This document shows, piece by piece, positions 48,786-56,741 of a DNA stretch of 64,000 bases. Source of the DNA: Mitsuaria sp. GD03876. Lineage in GTDB: Bacteria; Pseudomonadota; Gammaproteobacteria; Burkholderiales; Burkholderiaceae_C. Below the pieces are notes generated by a model. That model saw nothing but the letters and a program-made list of their open reading frames with translations. It had not been told where the DNA came from and did no database searches. The translations under genes and the position numbers were made by a program. The DNA is taken from contig NZ_JAOCCU010000015.1 in assembly GCF_029840635.1 (NCBI RefSeq), positions 62,001 through 126,000 of the forward strand. The letters are read 5' to 3'. The stretch's first letter is position 1; every line of letters starts with the position of its first letter.

Positions 48786-48826
48786 TCCGACGGACGGCCC
48801 CACGAGCAGAACAAGGAGACAGGCGC

Positions 48827-49720
48827 ATGAAGGACTATCAAGGCAAGACGGCGGTGATCACCGGCGCGGGCTCGGGCTTCGGCCTGGAGGTGGCGCGCAT
48901 CGCCGCGGCGCGCGGCATGAACCTGGTGCTGTGCGACGTCCAGCAGGACGCGCTGGACCAGGCCGCCGCCGAGTTCGCCGGGCACCCGGTGCTGGCGCGG
49001 CGCGTGGACGTCGCCAAGGCCGACCAGATGGAGGCGCTGGCCGCGGCGGTGCGGGAGCGCTTCGGCGCGCCGAACTTCGTGTTCAACAACGCCGGCGTCG
49101 GCTCGGGCGGGCTGATCTGGGAGAACACGCTGTCGGACTGGGACTGGGTCCTGGGCGTCAACCTGATGGGCGTGGTGCACGGCGTGCGGCTGTTCACGCC
49201 GATGATGCTGGAGGCGGCCCGCCAGGACCCCGCGTGGCAGGGGCACATCGTCAACACGGCCTCGATGGCGGGCATGCTGAATCCGCCCAACATGGGCGTC
49301 TACAACGTGTCCAAGCACGCGGTCGTGTCGCTCAGCGAGACGCTGCATCAAGACCTGGCGCTGGTCACCGACCAGGTGCGCGCCTCGGTGCTGTGCCCGT
49401 ACTTCGTGCCGACCGGCATCACGCAGAGCCACCGCAACCGCCCCGGCGAGCAGGCGGCCGGCAAGCCCACGCGCAGCCAGCTGATCTCGCAGGCGATGAC
49501 GGACAAGGCGGTGAGCTCGGGCAAGCTGACCGCGGCCGACGTCGCGCGCATGGTCTTCGACGCGATGGACGAGGAGCGCTTCTACATCTTCAGCCACCCG
49601 CAGGCGCTCAAGGGCGTGCAGACGCGGCTGGAGGACGTGATGCAGCTGCGCAACCCGACCGACCCGTTCCAGGACAAGCCCGAGATCGGCGCGAAGCTCA
49701 AGGAATCCCTGCGCGGCTGA
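48827..49720 (+). CDS. SDR-family oxidoreductase
   Basis: A 297-residue short-chain dehydrogenase. The Rossmann motif is TGAGSGFGLEVARIAAARG; NNAG is in VFNNAGVGSGG; the catalytic Ser is in NTASMAGMLNPP and Tyr/Lys in YNVSKHAVV. The classical length is ~250; the extra C-terminal part (MVFDAMDEERFYIFSHPQAL) is shared by a group annotated as SDR in aromatic or steroid use. ATG 48827 has AAGGAG. It is 41 bp after the GST gene and ends the operon. Confidence 0.92.
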   Translation: MKDYQGKTAVITGAGSGFGLEVARIAAARGMNLVLCDVQQDALDQAAAEFAGHPVLARRVDVAKADQMEALAAAVRERFGAPNFVFNNAGVGSGGLIWENTLSDWDWVLGVNLMGVVHGVRLFTPMMLEAARQDPAWQGHIVNTASMAGMLNPPNMGVYNVSKHAVVSLSETLHQDLALVTDQVRASVLCPYFVPTGITQSHRNRPGEQAAGKPTRSQLISQAMTDKAVSSGKLTAADVARMVFDAMDEERFYIFSHPQALKGVQTRLEDVMQLRNPTDPFQDKPEIGAKLKESLRG

Positions 49721-49841
49721 GGCGCGTTGCATGGCAAGGCCATGACATGTGGCCGCCACCTGACAGATCTGACAGGGGACCACCCCCGGATGCGGGAGAT
49801 GGCGTCCCCTCTTGCGGGGTAGGCGGGCTCACAATCCGCCG

Positions 49842-51566
49842 GTGGTCCCGCTCGCCCTCCCTCGTTGCCTGCGACTGCTCGCGCGGCTGCTGCCGGTGCT
49901 GGCGGCCGCGTTGGCGGCGTGGCTCGCGCTGGCCGGGCAGGGGCACGCCGATCCCCGCGACTGGCTCACGCCCGAGGAGCGCGCCTGGGTCGCGCAGCAT
50001 CCGGTGCTGCGCGTCGGCGGATCGGCCAGCTACGGCCCCTTCACCTATGTCGACGAGGAAGGCCGCATCGCCGGCCTGTCGCTCGACTACGCGCGCCGGC
50101 TGTCCGAGCTGACCGGGCTGCGCTTCGAGTTCCGCAAGCCGCAGACCTTCGCGGAGAACCTCAACGACCTGGCCAACGGCGAGCTCGACGTGCAGATGTC
50201 GCTGCGCGAGACGCCGGAGCGCGCGCAGATGTTCGGCTTCACCCGGCCCTACATCACCGTGCCGGCGGTGCTGCTGCGCCGCGCCGGCGCGGGCGACGGA
50301 CCGCTGCAGCCCGGCGAGACGGTGGCGGTGGCGCGCGGCTACGCGGTCGCCGAGTTCCTGCGCGACCGCTACGCCACCAATCCGGTGCGGGTCGAGGTCG
50401 ACGACCGGACCGTGCTGCGCCGGCTGGCCGGCGGCGACATCGGCGCGGCGGTGATGGACCTGGCCGGCGCGACCTACCTGATGCGGCGCGACGGCATCGG
50501 CAACCTGCGCGTCGTGGACGACATCGGCTTCGCCTACAACCTGGGCATCGGCTACCGGCGCGACTGGCCGATGCTGGGCCGCATCCTGGACAAGGCGCTC
50601 ACGCGCATCGGCGACGGCGAGCGCCAGGCGATCGCGGACCGCTGGATCACGCAGGACACCGCGGCGATGCGCTGGCAGCGGCGCGCGCTGTGGGGCGCCG
50701 GCGTCGCGCTGGCGCTGGTGCTGGCCGGGCTGGGCGTGGCGCTGCTGTGGAACCGCGCGCTGCAGCGCCAGGTGCGGCTGCGCGGCGAGCTGTTGCAGCG
50801 CGAGCTCGGTGAGCGGATGCGGCTGCAGGACGCGGACCGGGCGCGCGAGCTGGCCGAGGTGACCAGCCGCACCAAGAGCGAGTTCCTGTCCCAGGCCAGC
50901 CATGAGCTGCGCACGCCGCTGAACGCGGTGCTGGGCTTCAGCCAGCTGCTGGCGCACGATCCGCAGCGGCCGCTGGACGAGACCCAGCACGCGCGGCTGC
51001 GCCACATCGACGAGGCGGCCAAGCACCTGCTGGTGCTGATCGAGGACATGATGACGCTCTCCCGCGTCGAGGCGAACACGCTGAGCGTGCAGTCGCTGCC
51101 GCTGCAGGCGGGGCCGCTGCTGCGGCGCGTGGTCGAGCTGGCGCAGCCGGCGGCCGAGGCCGCGGGCGTGGACCTGCGCCTGGGCATGACGCCCGAGGAG
51201 GACAGCACCCTGCCGCGGGTACAGGCCGATCCGATCCGGCTCGAGCAGGTGCTGCACAACCTCATCTCCAACGCGATCAAGTACAACCGCCGCGGCGGCT
51301 GGGTGACGGTGCGGGCGTCGGCCGAACCGCGCGGCTTCCGCATCGAGGTGCTCGACAACGGCATCGGGTTGAGCCCGGAGCAGCGCTCGCAGCTGTTCCA
51401 GCCGTTCAACCGCCTCGGGCGCGTGGAGCAGCCCGGGCATGGCATCGGGCTGGTCATCTGCAAGCAGCTGATGGAGCGCATGGGCGGGCGCATCCTGGTC
51501 AAGAGCGAAAGCGGCCAGGGCTCGACCTTCACGCTCGAGTTGCCGGCTGTGCCCGACGCCGCCTGA
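49842..51566 (+). CDS. Hybrid-sensor-like histidine kinase with periplasmic SBP3 domain
   Basis: Orphan membrane kinase. A signal/anchor (LLARLLPVLAAALAAWLALA) precedes a periplasmic amino-acid-binding-type domain (HPVLRVGGSASYGPFTYVDE, LSLDYARRLSELTGL), as in BvgS-type sensors. A TM helix follows (LWGAGVALALVLAGLGVALL), then the DHp with His codon 50901-50903 (ASHELRTP) and HATPase (NLISNAIKYN, DNGIGLSPEQ, GHGIGLVICKQL). No PAS or receiver domain. GTG 49842 is preferred over TTG 49812 because it puts the signal peptide at the start; both lack a clear ribosome-binding site. No response regulator is adjacent. Confidence 0.88.
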   Translation: MVPLALPRCLRLLARLLPVLAAALAAWLALAGQGHADPRDWLTPEERAWVAQHPVLRVGGSASYGPFTYVDEEGRIAGLSLDYARRLSELTGLRFEFRKPQTFAENLNDLANGELDVQMSLRETPERAQMFGFTRPYITVPAVLLRRAGAGDGPLQPGETVAVARGYAVAEFLRDRYATNPVRVEVDDRTVLRRLAGGDIGAAVMDLAGATYLMRRDGIGNLRVVDDIGFAYNLGIGYRRDWPMLGRILDKALTRIGDGERQAIADRWITQDTAAMRWQRRALWGAGVALALVLAGLGVALLWNRALQRQVRLRGELLQRELGERMRLQDADRARELAEVTSRTKSEFLSQASHELRTPLNAVLGFSQLLAHDPQRPLDETQHARLRHIDEAAKHLLVLIEDMMTLSRVEANTLSVQSLPLQAGPLLRRVVELAQPAAEAAGVDLRLGMTPEEDSTLPRVQADPIRLEQVLHNLISNAIKYNRRGGWVTVRASAEPRGFRIEVLDNGIGLSPEQRSQLFQPFNRLGRVEQPGHGIGLVICKQLMERMGGRILVKSESGQGSTFTLELPAVPDAA

Positions 51567-51570
51567 TCGC

Positions 51571-51630
51571 GGCGGACTGCGGCCGACCGCGGCCGACCGC
51601 GGCCGATGGTGGCCGACTGCCGCCGATGGC
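51571..51630. repeat. 10-bp tandem repeat (CGGCCGACCG)
   Basis: Six 10-bp units directly after the kinase stop codon: CGGCGGACTG, CGGCCGACCG twice, CGGCCGATGG, TGGCCGACTG, CCGCCGATGG. No gene spans it. The rest of the gap to the next gene (51631-51748) shows nothing notable. Confidence 0.75.
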
Positions 51631-51748
51631 ACGGTCGGGCCGCGCGCTCCCGTTCCACGCCCGGGTCCCGCGGTCCGATGCCGCGCCGTGACCGGGTCCG
51701 ATCCTCCGCTCTGGCACACTGCGCGCCCTGCGCAGTACCCTCGCTCCC

Positions 51749-53014
51749 ATGTCCCTGCCCCAATCCCCTCGCCACGCCGTCGTCATCGGCGGCGGCCCCG
51801 CCGGCCTGATGGCCGCCGAACGGCTCGCCCTGGCCGGCGTCGCCGTCGACCTCTACGACGCGATGGCGTCCGTCGGCCGCAAGTTCCTGCTCGCGGGCAA
51901 GGGCGGGCTGAACCTCACGCACTCGGAATCCCGGCCCGACTTCGACACCCGCTACTTCGAGCGCCAGGATGAGGTGGGGCGCTGGCTCGACCGCTTCGAC
52001 GGCCAGGCGCTGCGCGACTGGGCGCAGGCGCTGGGCGTCGAGACCTTCGTCGGGACCTCGGGGCGTGTGTTCCCGAAGGACCTGAAGGCGGCGCCGCTGC
52101 TGCGGGCGTGGCTGTCGCGGCTGCGAGGGCAGGGCGTGCGATTCCACATGCGGCATCGGTGGTCCGGCTGGGACGAGGACGGCGCGCTGCGGTTCACGTC
52201 ACCGGAGGGCGAGGTCACGGTCCGCGCCGACGCGGTCGTGCTCGCGCTCGGCGGCGCGTCCTGGCCGCAGCTGGGATCGGACGGCGGCTGGGCGGCGGCG
52301 CTCGCCGGCGCGGGCGCCACCGTGTCGCCGCTGCGCGCGGCCAATTGCGGCTTCGACCTCGGCCCGCGCCGCGCAGGCGAGGCGCCGGGATGGTCGCCGT
52401 TCTTCGCCGAGAAATTCGCGGGCCAGCCGGTCAAGCCGGTGGCGCTCAGCGCCGAGGGCGTCGACGGCCGGCGCTTCTCGCGCCAGGGGGAGTTCGTCGT
52501 CACTGCGGGCGGCATCGAGGGCTCGCTCGTCTACGCGGCCTCGGCGCTGCTGCGCGAGCGCATCGAACGCGACGGCGAGGCGCTGGTCCACCTGGACCTG
52601 CTGCCGGGCCGTGACGCGGCGTGGGTGACGGAACAGGTCGCCCATCCACGTGGCTCGCGGTCGATGTCCTCGCACCTGAAGAGCCGCCTGAACATCGAAG
52701 GCCTCAAGGCCGGGTTGCTGCACGAGGCGCTGACCAAGGACGAGTACGCCGATGCCGCCACCCTGGCGCGCACCCTGAAGGCGCTGCCGCTGCGCCTGCG
52801 CGCGACGCGGCCCGTCGCCGAGGCGATCAGCACGGCCGGCGGCGTCACCTTCGGGTCGGTCGACGCGCGCCTGATGCTGACCTCGCGGCCCGGCGTCTTC
52901 GTCGCCGGCGAGATGCTCGACTGGGAAGCGCCCACCGGGGGCTACCTGCTCACCGCGGCGATGGCCAGCGGACTCGTCGCCGGGGATGCTGCGGCCGCCC
53001 GCCTGACCGCCTGA
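51749..53014 (+). CDS. BaiN/HI0933-type flavoprotein (TIGR03862 group)
   Basis: FAD-dependent oxidoreductase of 421 residues. The dinucleotide motif is VVIGGGPAGLMAAERLALAG; the family signature AGKGGLNLTHSE follows, then VLALGGASWPQLGSDGG. The C-terminal FAD-contacting part is CGGV-like AGGVTFGSVDARLM and GEMLDWEAPTGGYLL. The physiological substrate of this group is not known. The stop codon falls inside an 8-bp tandem repeat. Confidence 0.9.
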   Translation: MSLPQSPRHAVVIGGGPAGLMAAERLALAGVAVDLYDAMASVGRKFLLAGKGGLNLTHSESRPDFDTRYFERQDEVGRWLDRFDGQALRDWAQALGVETFVGTSGRVFPKDLKAAPLLRAWLSRLRGQGVRFHMRHRWSGWDEDGALRFTSPEGEVTVRADAVVLALGGASWPQLGSDGGWAAALAGAGATVSPLRAANCGFDLGPRRAGEAPGWSPFFAEKFAGQPVKPVALSAEGVDGRRFSRQGEFVVTAGGIEGSLVYAASALLRERIERDGEALVHLDLLPGRDAAWVTEQVAHPRGSRSMSSHLKSRLNIEGLKAGLLHEALTKDEYADAATLARTLKALPLRLRATRPVAEAISTAGGVTFGSVDARLMLTSRPGVFVAGEMLDWEAPTGGYLLTAAMASGLVAGDAAAARLTA

Positions 53015-53040
53015 CCGCCTGACCGCCTGACCGCCTGACC
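53001..53040. repeat. 8-bp tandem repeat (GCCTGACC) over the flavoprotein stop
   Basis: Five exact copies of GCCTGACC, starting within the last four codons of the flavoprotein gene and ending 27 bp before the Fic-gene inverted repeat. Each unit holds a TGA, so all three frames are closed within three units. Confidence 0.9.
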
Positions 53041-53066
53041 GCGCGATCGGCCTTCCATCGAAAATT

Positions 53067-53085
53067 CGGCTCAACATTTGAGCCG
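53067..53085. promoter_or_regulatory. Inverted repeat abutting the Fic gene start
   Basis: CGGCTCAA, spacer CAT, TTGAGCCG: an 8-bp perfect inverted repeat ending 11 bp before ATG 53097. A further GGCTCA half-site lies at 53101-53106. The position overlaps the likely transcription start or ribosome-binding region, as expected of an autorepressor site. Confidence 0.6.
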
Positions 53086-53096
53086 TAAAAGGCAAA

Positions 53097-54287
53097 ATGC
53101 GGCTCATGAACCGCATTTCGTCTTCGCCGACCTGGATCTGGCAGCGTCCGGACTGGCCGGATTTCCATTACGACGCGCAGGACGTCGCCCCCTACCTGAC
53201 CGAGGCCTACCTGATGCATGGCGGCATCGAGGGCAAGGCCGTCGCCATCGGGCTGGGGGAGACCAGCCCCGTCGTGCTGGACCTGTTCTCCGAGGAGGTC
53301 GTCGCCACCGCCGCGATCGAGGGTGAGCGCCTGTCGCTGGACGCGGTGCGATCCTCGGTGAAACGGCGCCTCGGCCTGGACGAGGACGGCCCGGTCGATC
53401 GCAGCGTCGACGGGCTGGTGGCCGTGATCGCCGACGCCACCACGCGCGTGGACCGCCCGCTGGACGAGGAGCGCCTGTGCCTCTGGCAGGGCGCGCTGTT
53501 TCCCAACGGCGTGTCAGGCATGCAGCGCATCGCCGTGGGCCGGTATCGCGACCACGACGACCCGATGCAGATCGTCAGCGGCCGGCCCGGCCGCGAGGTC
53601 GTGCATTACGTGGCGCCGCCCTCGCGCGACGTGCCGGCCCAGATGGCGCGTTTCCTCGACTGGTTCGCCGCGACGACGCCCCGCAAGGGCGTGGCGCCGT
53701 CGCTGGAGGGACCGCGGCTGGACGGCCTGGCGCGCGCCGCCATCGCGCATTTCTGGTTCGAGAGCATCCACCCGTTCGAGGACGGCAACGGCCGCGTGGG
53801 CCGCGCGATCGTCGACCTGGCGATCGCCCAGCACCTGCGCCCGCCGATGCGCCTGATCAGCCTGTCGCGCCAGCTGCTGACCTCGCGCCGGGCCTACTAC
53901 GACGCGCTGAACGAGGCGCAGCTCGGCACGCTGGACGTGACTCCGTTGGTGCGCTGGTTCGCGCGCCAGTACACCGGCGCCTGCGACGCCACCGTGCGGA
54001 TCATCGATTCGGCGATCGAGAAGCGCCGCTTCTGGGACACGCACGCGGCCACGGCGCTGGCGGAGCGCCAGCGCAAGGTGCTGCAGCGGCTGCTGGACGA
54101 CGGCGACGGCGGTTTCCTCGGCGGCCTGAACGCCGAGAAGTACATCAAGATGACCGGCGTCTCGAAGGCGACCGCGACGCGGGACCTGACGGAGATGACC
54201 GCCGCCGGACAGCTGCGGGTGCAGGGCGTGGGCAAGGCGGCGCGGTACTACATCGACGTGCCGGGCTGGACGCACGGCGTCGCGTGA
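53097..54287 (+). CDS. Fic-domain AMP-transferase with winged helix (class II, DUF4172 type)
   Basis: Likely adenylylates (AMPylates) a target protein. Of 396 residues, ~10-90 match the DUF4172 N-terminal domain (WIWQRPDWPDFHYD) and carry the inhibitory motif T-x3-E-G at 71-76 (TAAIEG), placing it in class II. The Fic core is complete: H225 and the anion-loop in HPFEDGNGRVGR (225-236). Residues ~335-395 form a winged helix (NAEKYIKMTGVSKATATRDL). An alternative start is ATG 53106. No antitoxin gene is needed or seen, since inhibition is built in. The target may be DNA gyrase or the Fic protein itself, by analogy only. Confidence 0.92.
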   Translation: MRLMNRISSSPTWIWQRPDWPDFHYDAQDVAPYLTEAYLMHGGIEGKAVAIGLGETSPVVLDLFSEEVVATAAIEGERLSLDAVRSSVKRRLGLDEDGPVDRSVDGLVAVIADATTRVDRPLDEERLCLWQGALFPNGVSGMQRIAVGRYRDHDDPMQIVSGRPGREVVHYVAPPSRDVPAQMARFLDWFAATTPRKGVAPSLEGPRLDGLARAAIAHFWFESIHPFEDGNGRVGRAIVDLAIAQHLRPPMRLISLSRQLLTSRRAYYDALNEAQLGTLDVTPLVRWFARQYTGACDATVRIIDSAIEKRRFWDTHAATALAERQRKVLQRLLDDGDGGFLGGLNAEKYIKMTGVSKATATRDLTEMTAAGQLRVQGVGKAARYYIDVPGWTHGVA

Positions 54288-54333
54288 GGTTGCGCGTGAG
54301 GCCGCGCGTGACGTGACCGCGTCGCGGGGAAGC

Positions 54334-54765
54334 TCAGTTCCGCGGCGCTCGCCGCTGCACTTCCTCGACCTTGGCCAGCATCGACGCCACCTCGTGGAAG
54401 ACCTGCCGCCGGCGCGCCTCGACGCGGGCGAACTCCTCCTCGGTGGGCGCGATCTCCAGGTCGCCGAAATGCGCGTGCCGCAGCCAGCTGCTCAGGCAGG
54501 CATGGGCGATGCGCAGCGCGCGCTCGGATTGCGCGTCGCCATCGGGCCCGCCGGCGATGTCGAAGATCGCCCGCAGCGGAATGCCCGCCGCGTCGGCGGC
54601 GTAGAAGCCGATCGGCACGGGGTGATGGCGGGGGCTGGCGTTCACGGAAAAAGGGGTCGGCGCGGTCAGGGATCGCCAGTCTGTGGGCCCGTCGCCATCG
54701 CCGTGACCGTGGAAACCCGCCGCAAGCGTTTGGCTGCGCACACCTTGCGGGCGAATGTCGCTCAC
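54334..54765 (-). CDS. Hypothetical protein
   Basis: A 143-residue protein with no recognised family. The start would be GTG 54765 and no strong ribosome-binding site precedes it. The N-terminal ~50 residues are polar and His/Gly-rich (HGHGDGDG). A central part (PIGFYAADAAGIPLRAIFDI) looks folded, and the end is a charged helix (RVEARRRQVFHEVASMLAKV). It lies between convergent Fic and same-strand tautomerase genes. It may not be expressed; codon use is like its neighbours. Confidence 0.5.
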   Translation of the reverse strand: MSDIRPQGVRSQTLAAGFHGHGDGDGPTDWRSLTAPTPFSVNASPRHHPVPIGFYAADAAGIPLRAIFDIAGGPDGDAQSERALRIAHACLSSWLRHAHFGDLEIAPTEEEFARVEARRRQVFHEVASMLAKVEEVQRRAPRN

Positions 54766-54831
54766 GGCCGGGAAAGGCGACGCACCGCCGTGGGGCGGCG
54801 CGTCGCGCGGGCCGTCGCCGACCCGGCACGG

Positions 54832-55047
54832 CTACTGTTTGGGCGTGATCCCCATCTTGGCGAGCGTCAGGGTCTCGTCGGCGCGACCCCAGCCGCCATC
54901 GGCGACGTCCTCGATCAGGACCATCGAGTAGGGGCGGGCGCCTTCGCCGAAGTACTCGACGAACATGGCCGTGACGCGGTGGATGATTTCCTCCTTGCGG
55001 GCGGCGTCGACGACGCCCTCGGGGAACTTGAAGTTGGCGAATGGCAT
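54832..55047 (-). CDS. 4-oxalocrotonate tautomerase-family protein
   Basis: Small cytosolic tautomerase of 71 residues. After Met removal the N-terminus is Pro (MPFANFKFPEG), the catalytic base of this superfamily. The pattern KEEIIHRVTAMFVEYFG and YSMVLIEDVADGGWG matches 4-OT-like monomers; the length is normal (60-75). GGAG precedes ATG 55047. The substrate is unknown. Confidence 0.88.
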   Translation of the reverse strand: MPFANFKFPEGVVDAARKEEIIHRVTAMFVEYFGEGARPYSMVLIEDVADGGWGRADETLTLAKMGITPKQ

Positions 55048-55158
55048 GGGGACTCCATGAAAGGGTGGTGATGACGACGTGATTCTTCGGAAACGCGACC
55101 GTTCGAAAAAGCCGCGCGCGCCGACATCACTTGTTCACGAACCCCAACAATCCCCACG

Positions 55159-55224
55159 CATCCGCATCCGCATCCGCATCCGCATCCGCATCCGCATCCG
55201 CATCCGCATCCGCATCCGCATCCG
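55159..55224. repeat. Hexanucleotide microsatellite (CATCCG)x11
   Basis: Eleven exact copies of CATCCG in the 219-bp gap between the tautomerase start and the M81 peptidase stop. It lies 43 bp downstream of the peptidase stop (minus strand) and 112 bp upstream of the tautomerase start. No supportable gene spans it. Perfect conservation suggests recent expansion and likely length variation. Confidence 0.97.
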
Positions 55225-55266
55225 CGCCCACGGGCTCGACCGCGGCCTCAGCCGCCGCGGCCCGCT

Positions 55267-56730
55267 TCACCCGAATCCATGCGGGTCCGCCACCCGCGGC
55301 CAGTAGTCCAGCGAGCGCGCCACGTACGGCGTGCGGGTGAAGTCGCAATCCATCGTCCCGGGCGAGCTGACGTACAGCACCGCCCGCGCCAGCGGCGCGA
55401 ACTCGGCATGGAAGTGCTGCGTCGACTTCACGACGATCAGCGCCTTGTCCTCCAGCGTCAGGCCCAGCCCGGTGAACGCATCCGTCCCGTAGGTCTGCGT
55501 GCGCACCGACGACAGCACCATGTGGCAGCCGTTGGCCGCCTCCACCCACACGCAAGGCCCGAGCCGTTCGCGCGCGCCGAGCGCCGACTGCGAGTGCTCC
55601 TCGACGATCGCGCGCACGGTGACCCGCAGGTCCAGCGGATCGCCCGACGCCGGCCCGCACTTGCCGCCGACGCGCAGGTCCAGCGTCGCGCCGACGCCGG
55701 CCTCCTTGCAGACATGCACCGCCCCCAGGTCCCACAACGCGCCGACGACGACGTTGCCGATCCCGCGCTGCACCAGGCGGCGCAGCAGGAAGGTGCTGTC
55801 GCCGGGCGCGCCGCCGCCGGGGTTGTCGGCGATGTCGGCCAGCACCACCGGGCCCTTGCCCAGCGCCAGCGCGCGGTCGAGCGCGGTGTCGATGTCCAGC
55901 AGCTCCGTCCCGATCGCGTCGCGCAGCGCCCAGAACTCGCGCCCCAGCTGGTCCGCGAGCGCGCGCGCCAGCGCCGGGTCGTCGTCGGTGACGACCCAGA
56001 GCTTCGCGCCCGCCTCGGGCACGTCGCCCCACGGGAAGCCGTGCCCCAGCGACACCGACAGCACCCCGGGCTGCCGCTCCACCGCCTGCATGCGCGCGAC
56101 GAAGGACCGCATCGGCTCGCGCGTCGTGTGCCACAGCCCGACCATCTTGCAGTCGAAGGTCGCGCTGACCGGCCGCACGCGTCCCGCCGCCGTGTCCACG
56201 AGGACGCGGTAGAGCTCCTCGGCCCGCGGCTCGGCGTCGACGTGCGGGTACTCCTTGAACGCCACGATCGCGTCCGCCGAACGCTGCATCAGCGCCGTCA
56301 GGTGGCAGTGCAGGTCGAGCTCCAGCCCGATCGCCACGCCCGGCCCGACCACTTCGCGGATGCGGGCCGCGAGGTCGCCTTCGCAGTCGTCGTAGCCTTC
56401 GGCCGCCATCGCGCCGTGCAGCAGCAGCTGCACCGCGTCGACCGGCATCGCCGCGCGCAGGTCGGCCAGGATCCTGTCGCGCAGCGCCTCGTAGACATGC
56501 CGCACGGTGCGCCCCGACGGTTGCGCGATCGCCGACACGCTTTCCACGACCGCGTGCCCGTCAGCCTCGATCAGCGCGCGCAGGAAACGCGTGAACGCGC
56601 CGGTCCCCTCGGGATCGCGACGGCTCGCGTCGCCGTGGAAGATGCCGTAGGCCTCGAAGCCGCCCAGCCCCGTCGGCGCCGGCGCGAAGGTGTTGGTCTC
56701 GGTGGCGAGGTGGGCGATGAAGAACTTCAT
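55267..56730 (-). CDS. M81-family metallopeptidase (MlrC-like)
   Basis: Zinc metallopeptidase of 487 residues, cytoplasmic by lack of a signal peptide. The N-terminal DUF1485 part starts MKFFIAHLATETNTFAP and has candidate metal ligands in GLELDLHCHLTALMQ and HGFPWGDVPEAG. The C-terminal MlrC domain has DIADNPGGGAPGDSTFLLRR. MlrC cleaves the linear products of microcystin; family members act on small peptides with unusual residues. ATG 56730 starts 11 bp after the hydrolase stop upstream, so it is the last gene of the locus. Confidence 0.92.
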   Translation of the reverse strand: MKFFIAHLATETNTFAPAPTGLGGFEAYGIFHGDASRRDPEGTGAFTRFLRALIEADGHAVVESVSAIAQPSGRTVRHVYEALRDRILADLRAAMPVDAVQLLLHGAMAAEGYDDCEGDLAARIREVVGPGVAIGLELDLHCHLTALMQRSADAIVAFKEYPHVDAEPRAEELYRVLVDTAAGRVRPVSATFDCKMVGLWHTTREPMRSFVARMQAVERQPGVLSVSLGHGFPWGDVPEAGAKLWVVTDDDPALARALADQLGREFWALRDAIGTELLDIDTALDRALALGKGPVVLADIADNPGGGAPGDSTFLLRRLVQRGIGNVVVGALWDLGAVHVCKEAGVGATLDLRVGGKCGPASGDPLDLRVTVRAIVEEHSQSALGARERLGPCVWVEAANGCHMVLSSVRTQTYGTDAFTGLGLTLEDKALIVVKSTQHFHAEFAPLARAVLYVSSPGTMDCDFTRTPYVARSLDYWPRVADPHGFG

Positions 56731-56741
56731 GGCCGCCGTGC

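Noticed and set aside
49730-49809. Structured leader or riboswitch before the orphan kinase (CATGGC/GCCATG and AGGGGAC/GTCCCCT pairs)
   Set aside because: Short stems that are expected by chance at this GC content; no known riboswitch core was recognised.
55127-56134. Frames with (Ala-Asp)n, (Ser-Ala)n or (Arg-Ile)n over the hexamer array
   Set aside because: These are translations of the CATCCG microsatellite running into antisense or out-of-frame peptidase sequence.
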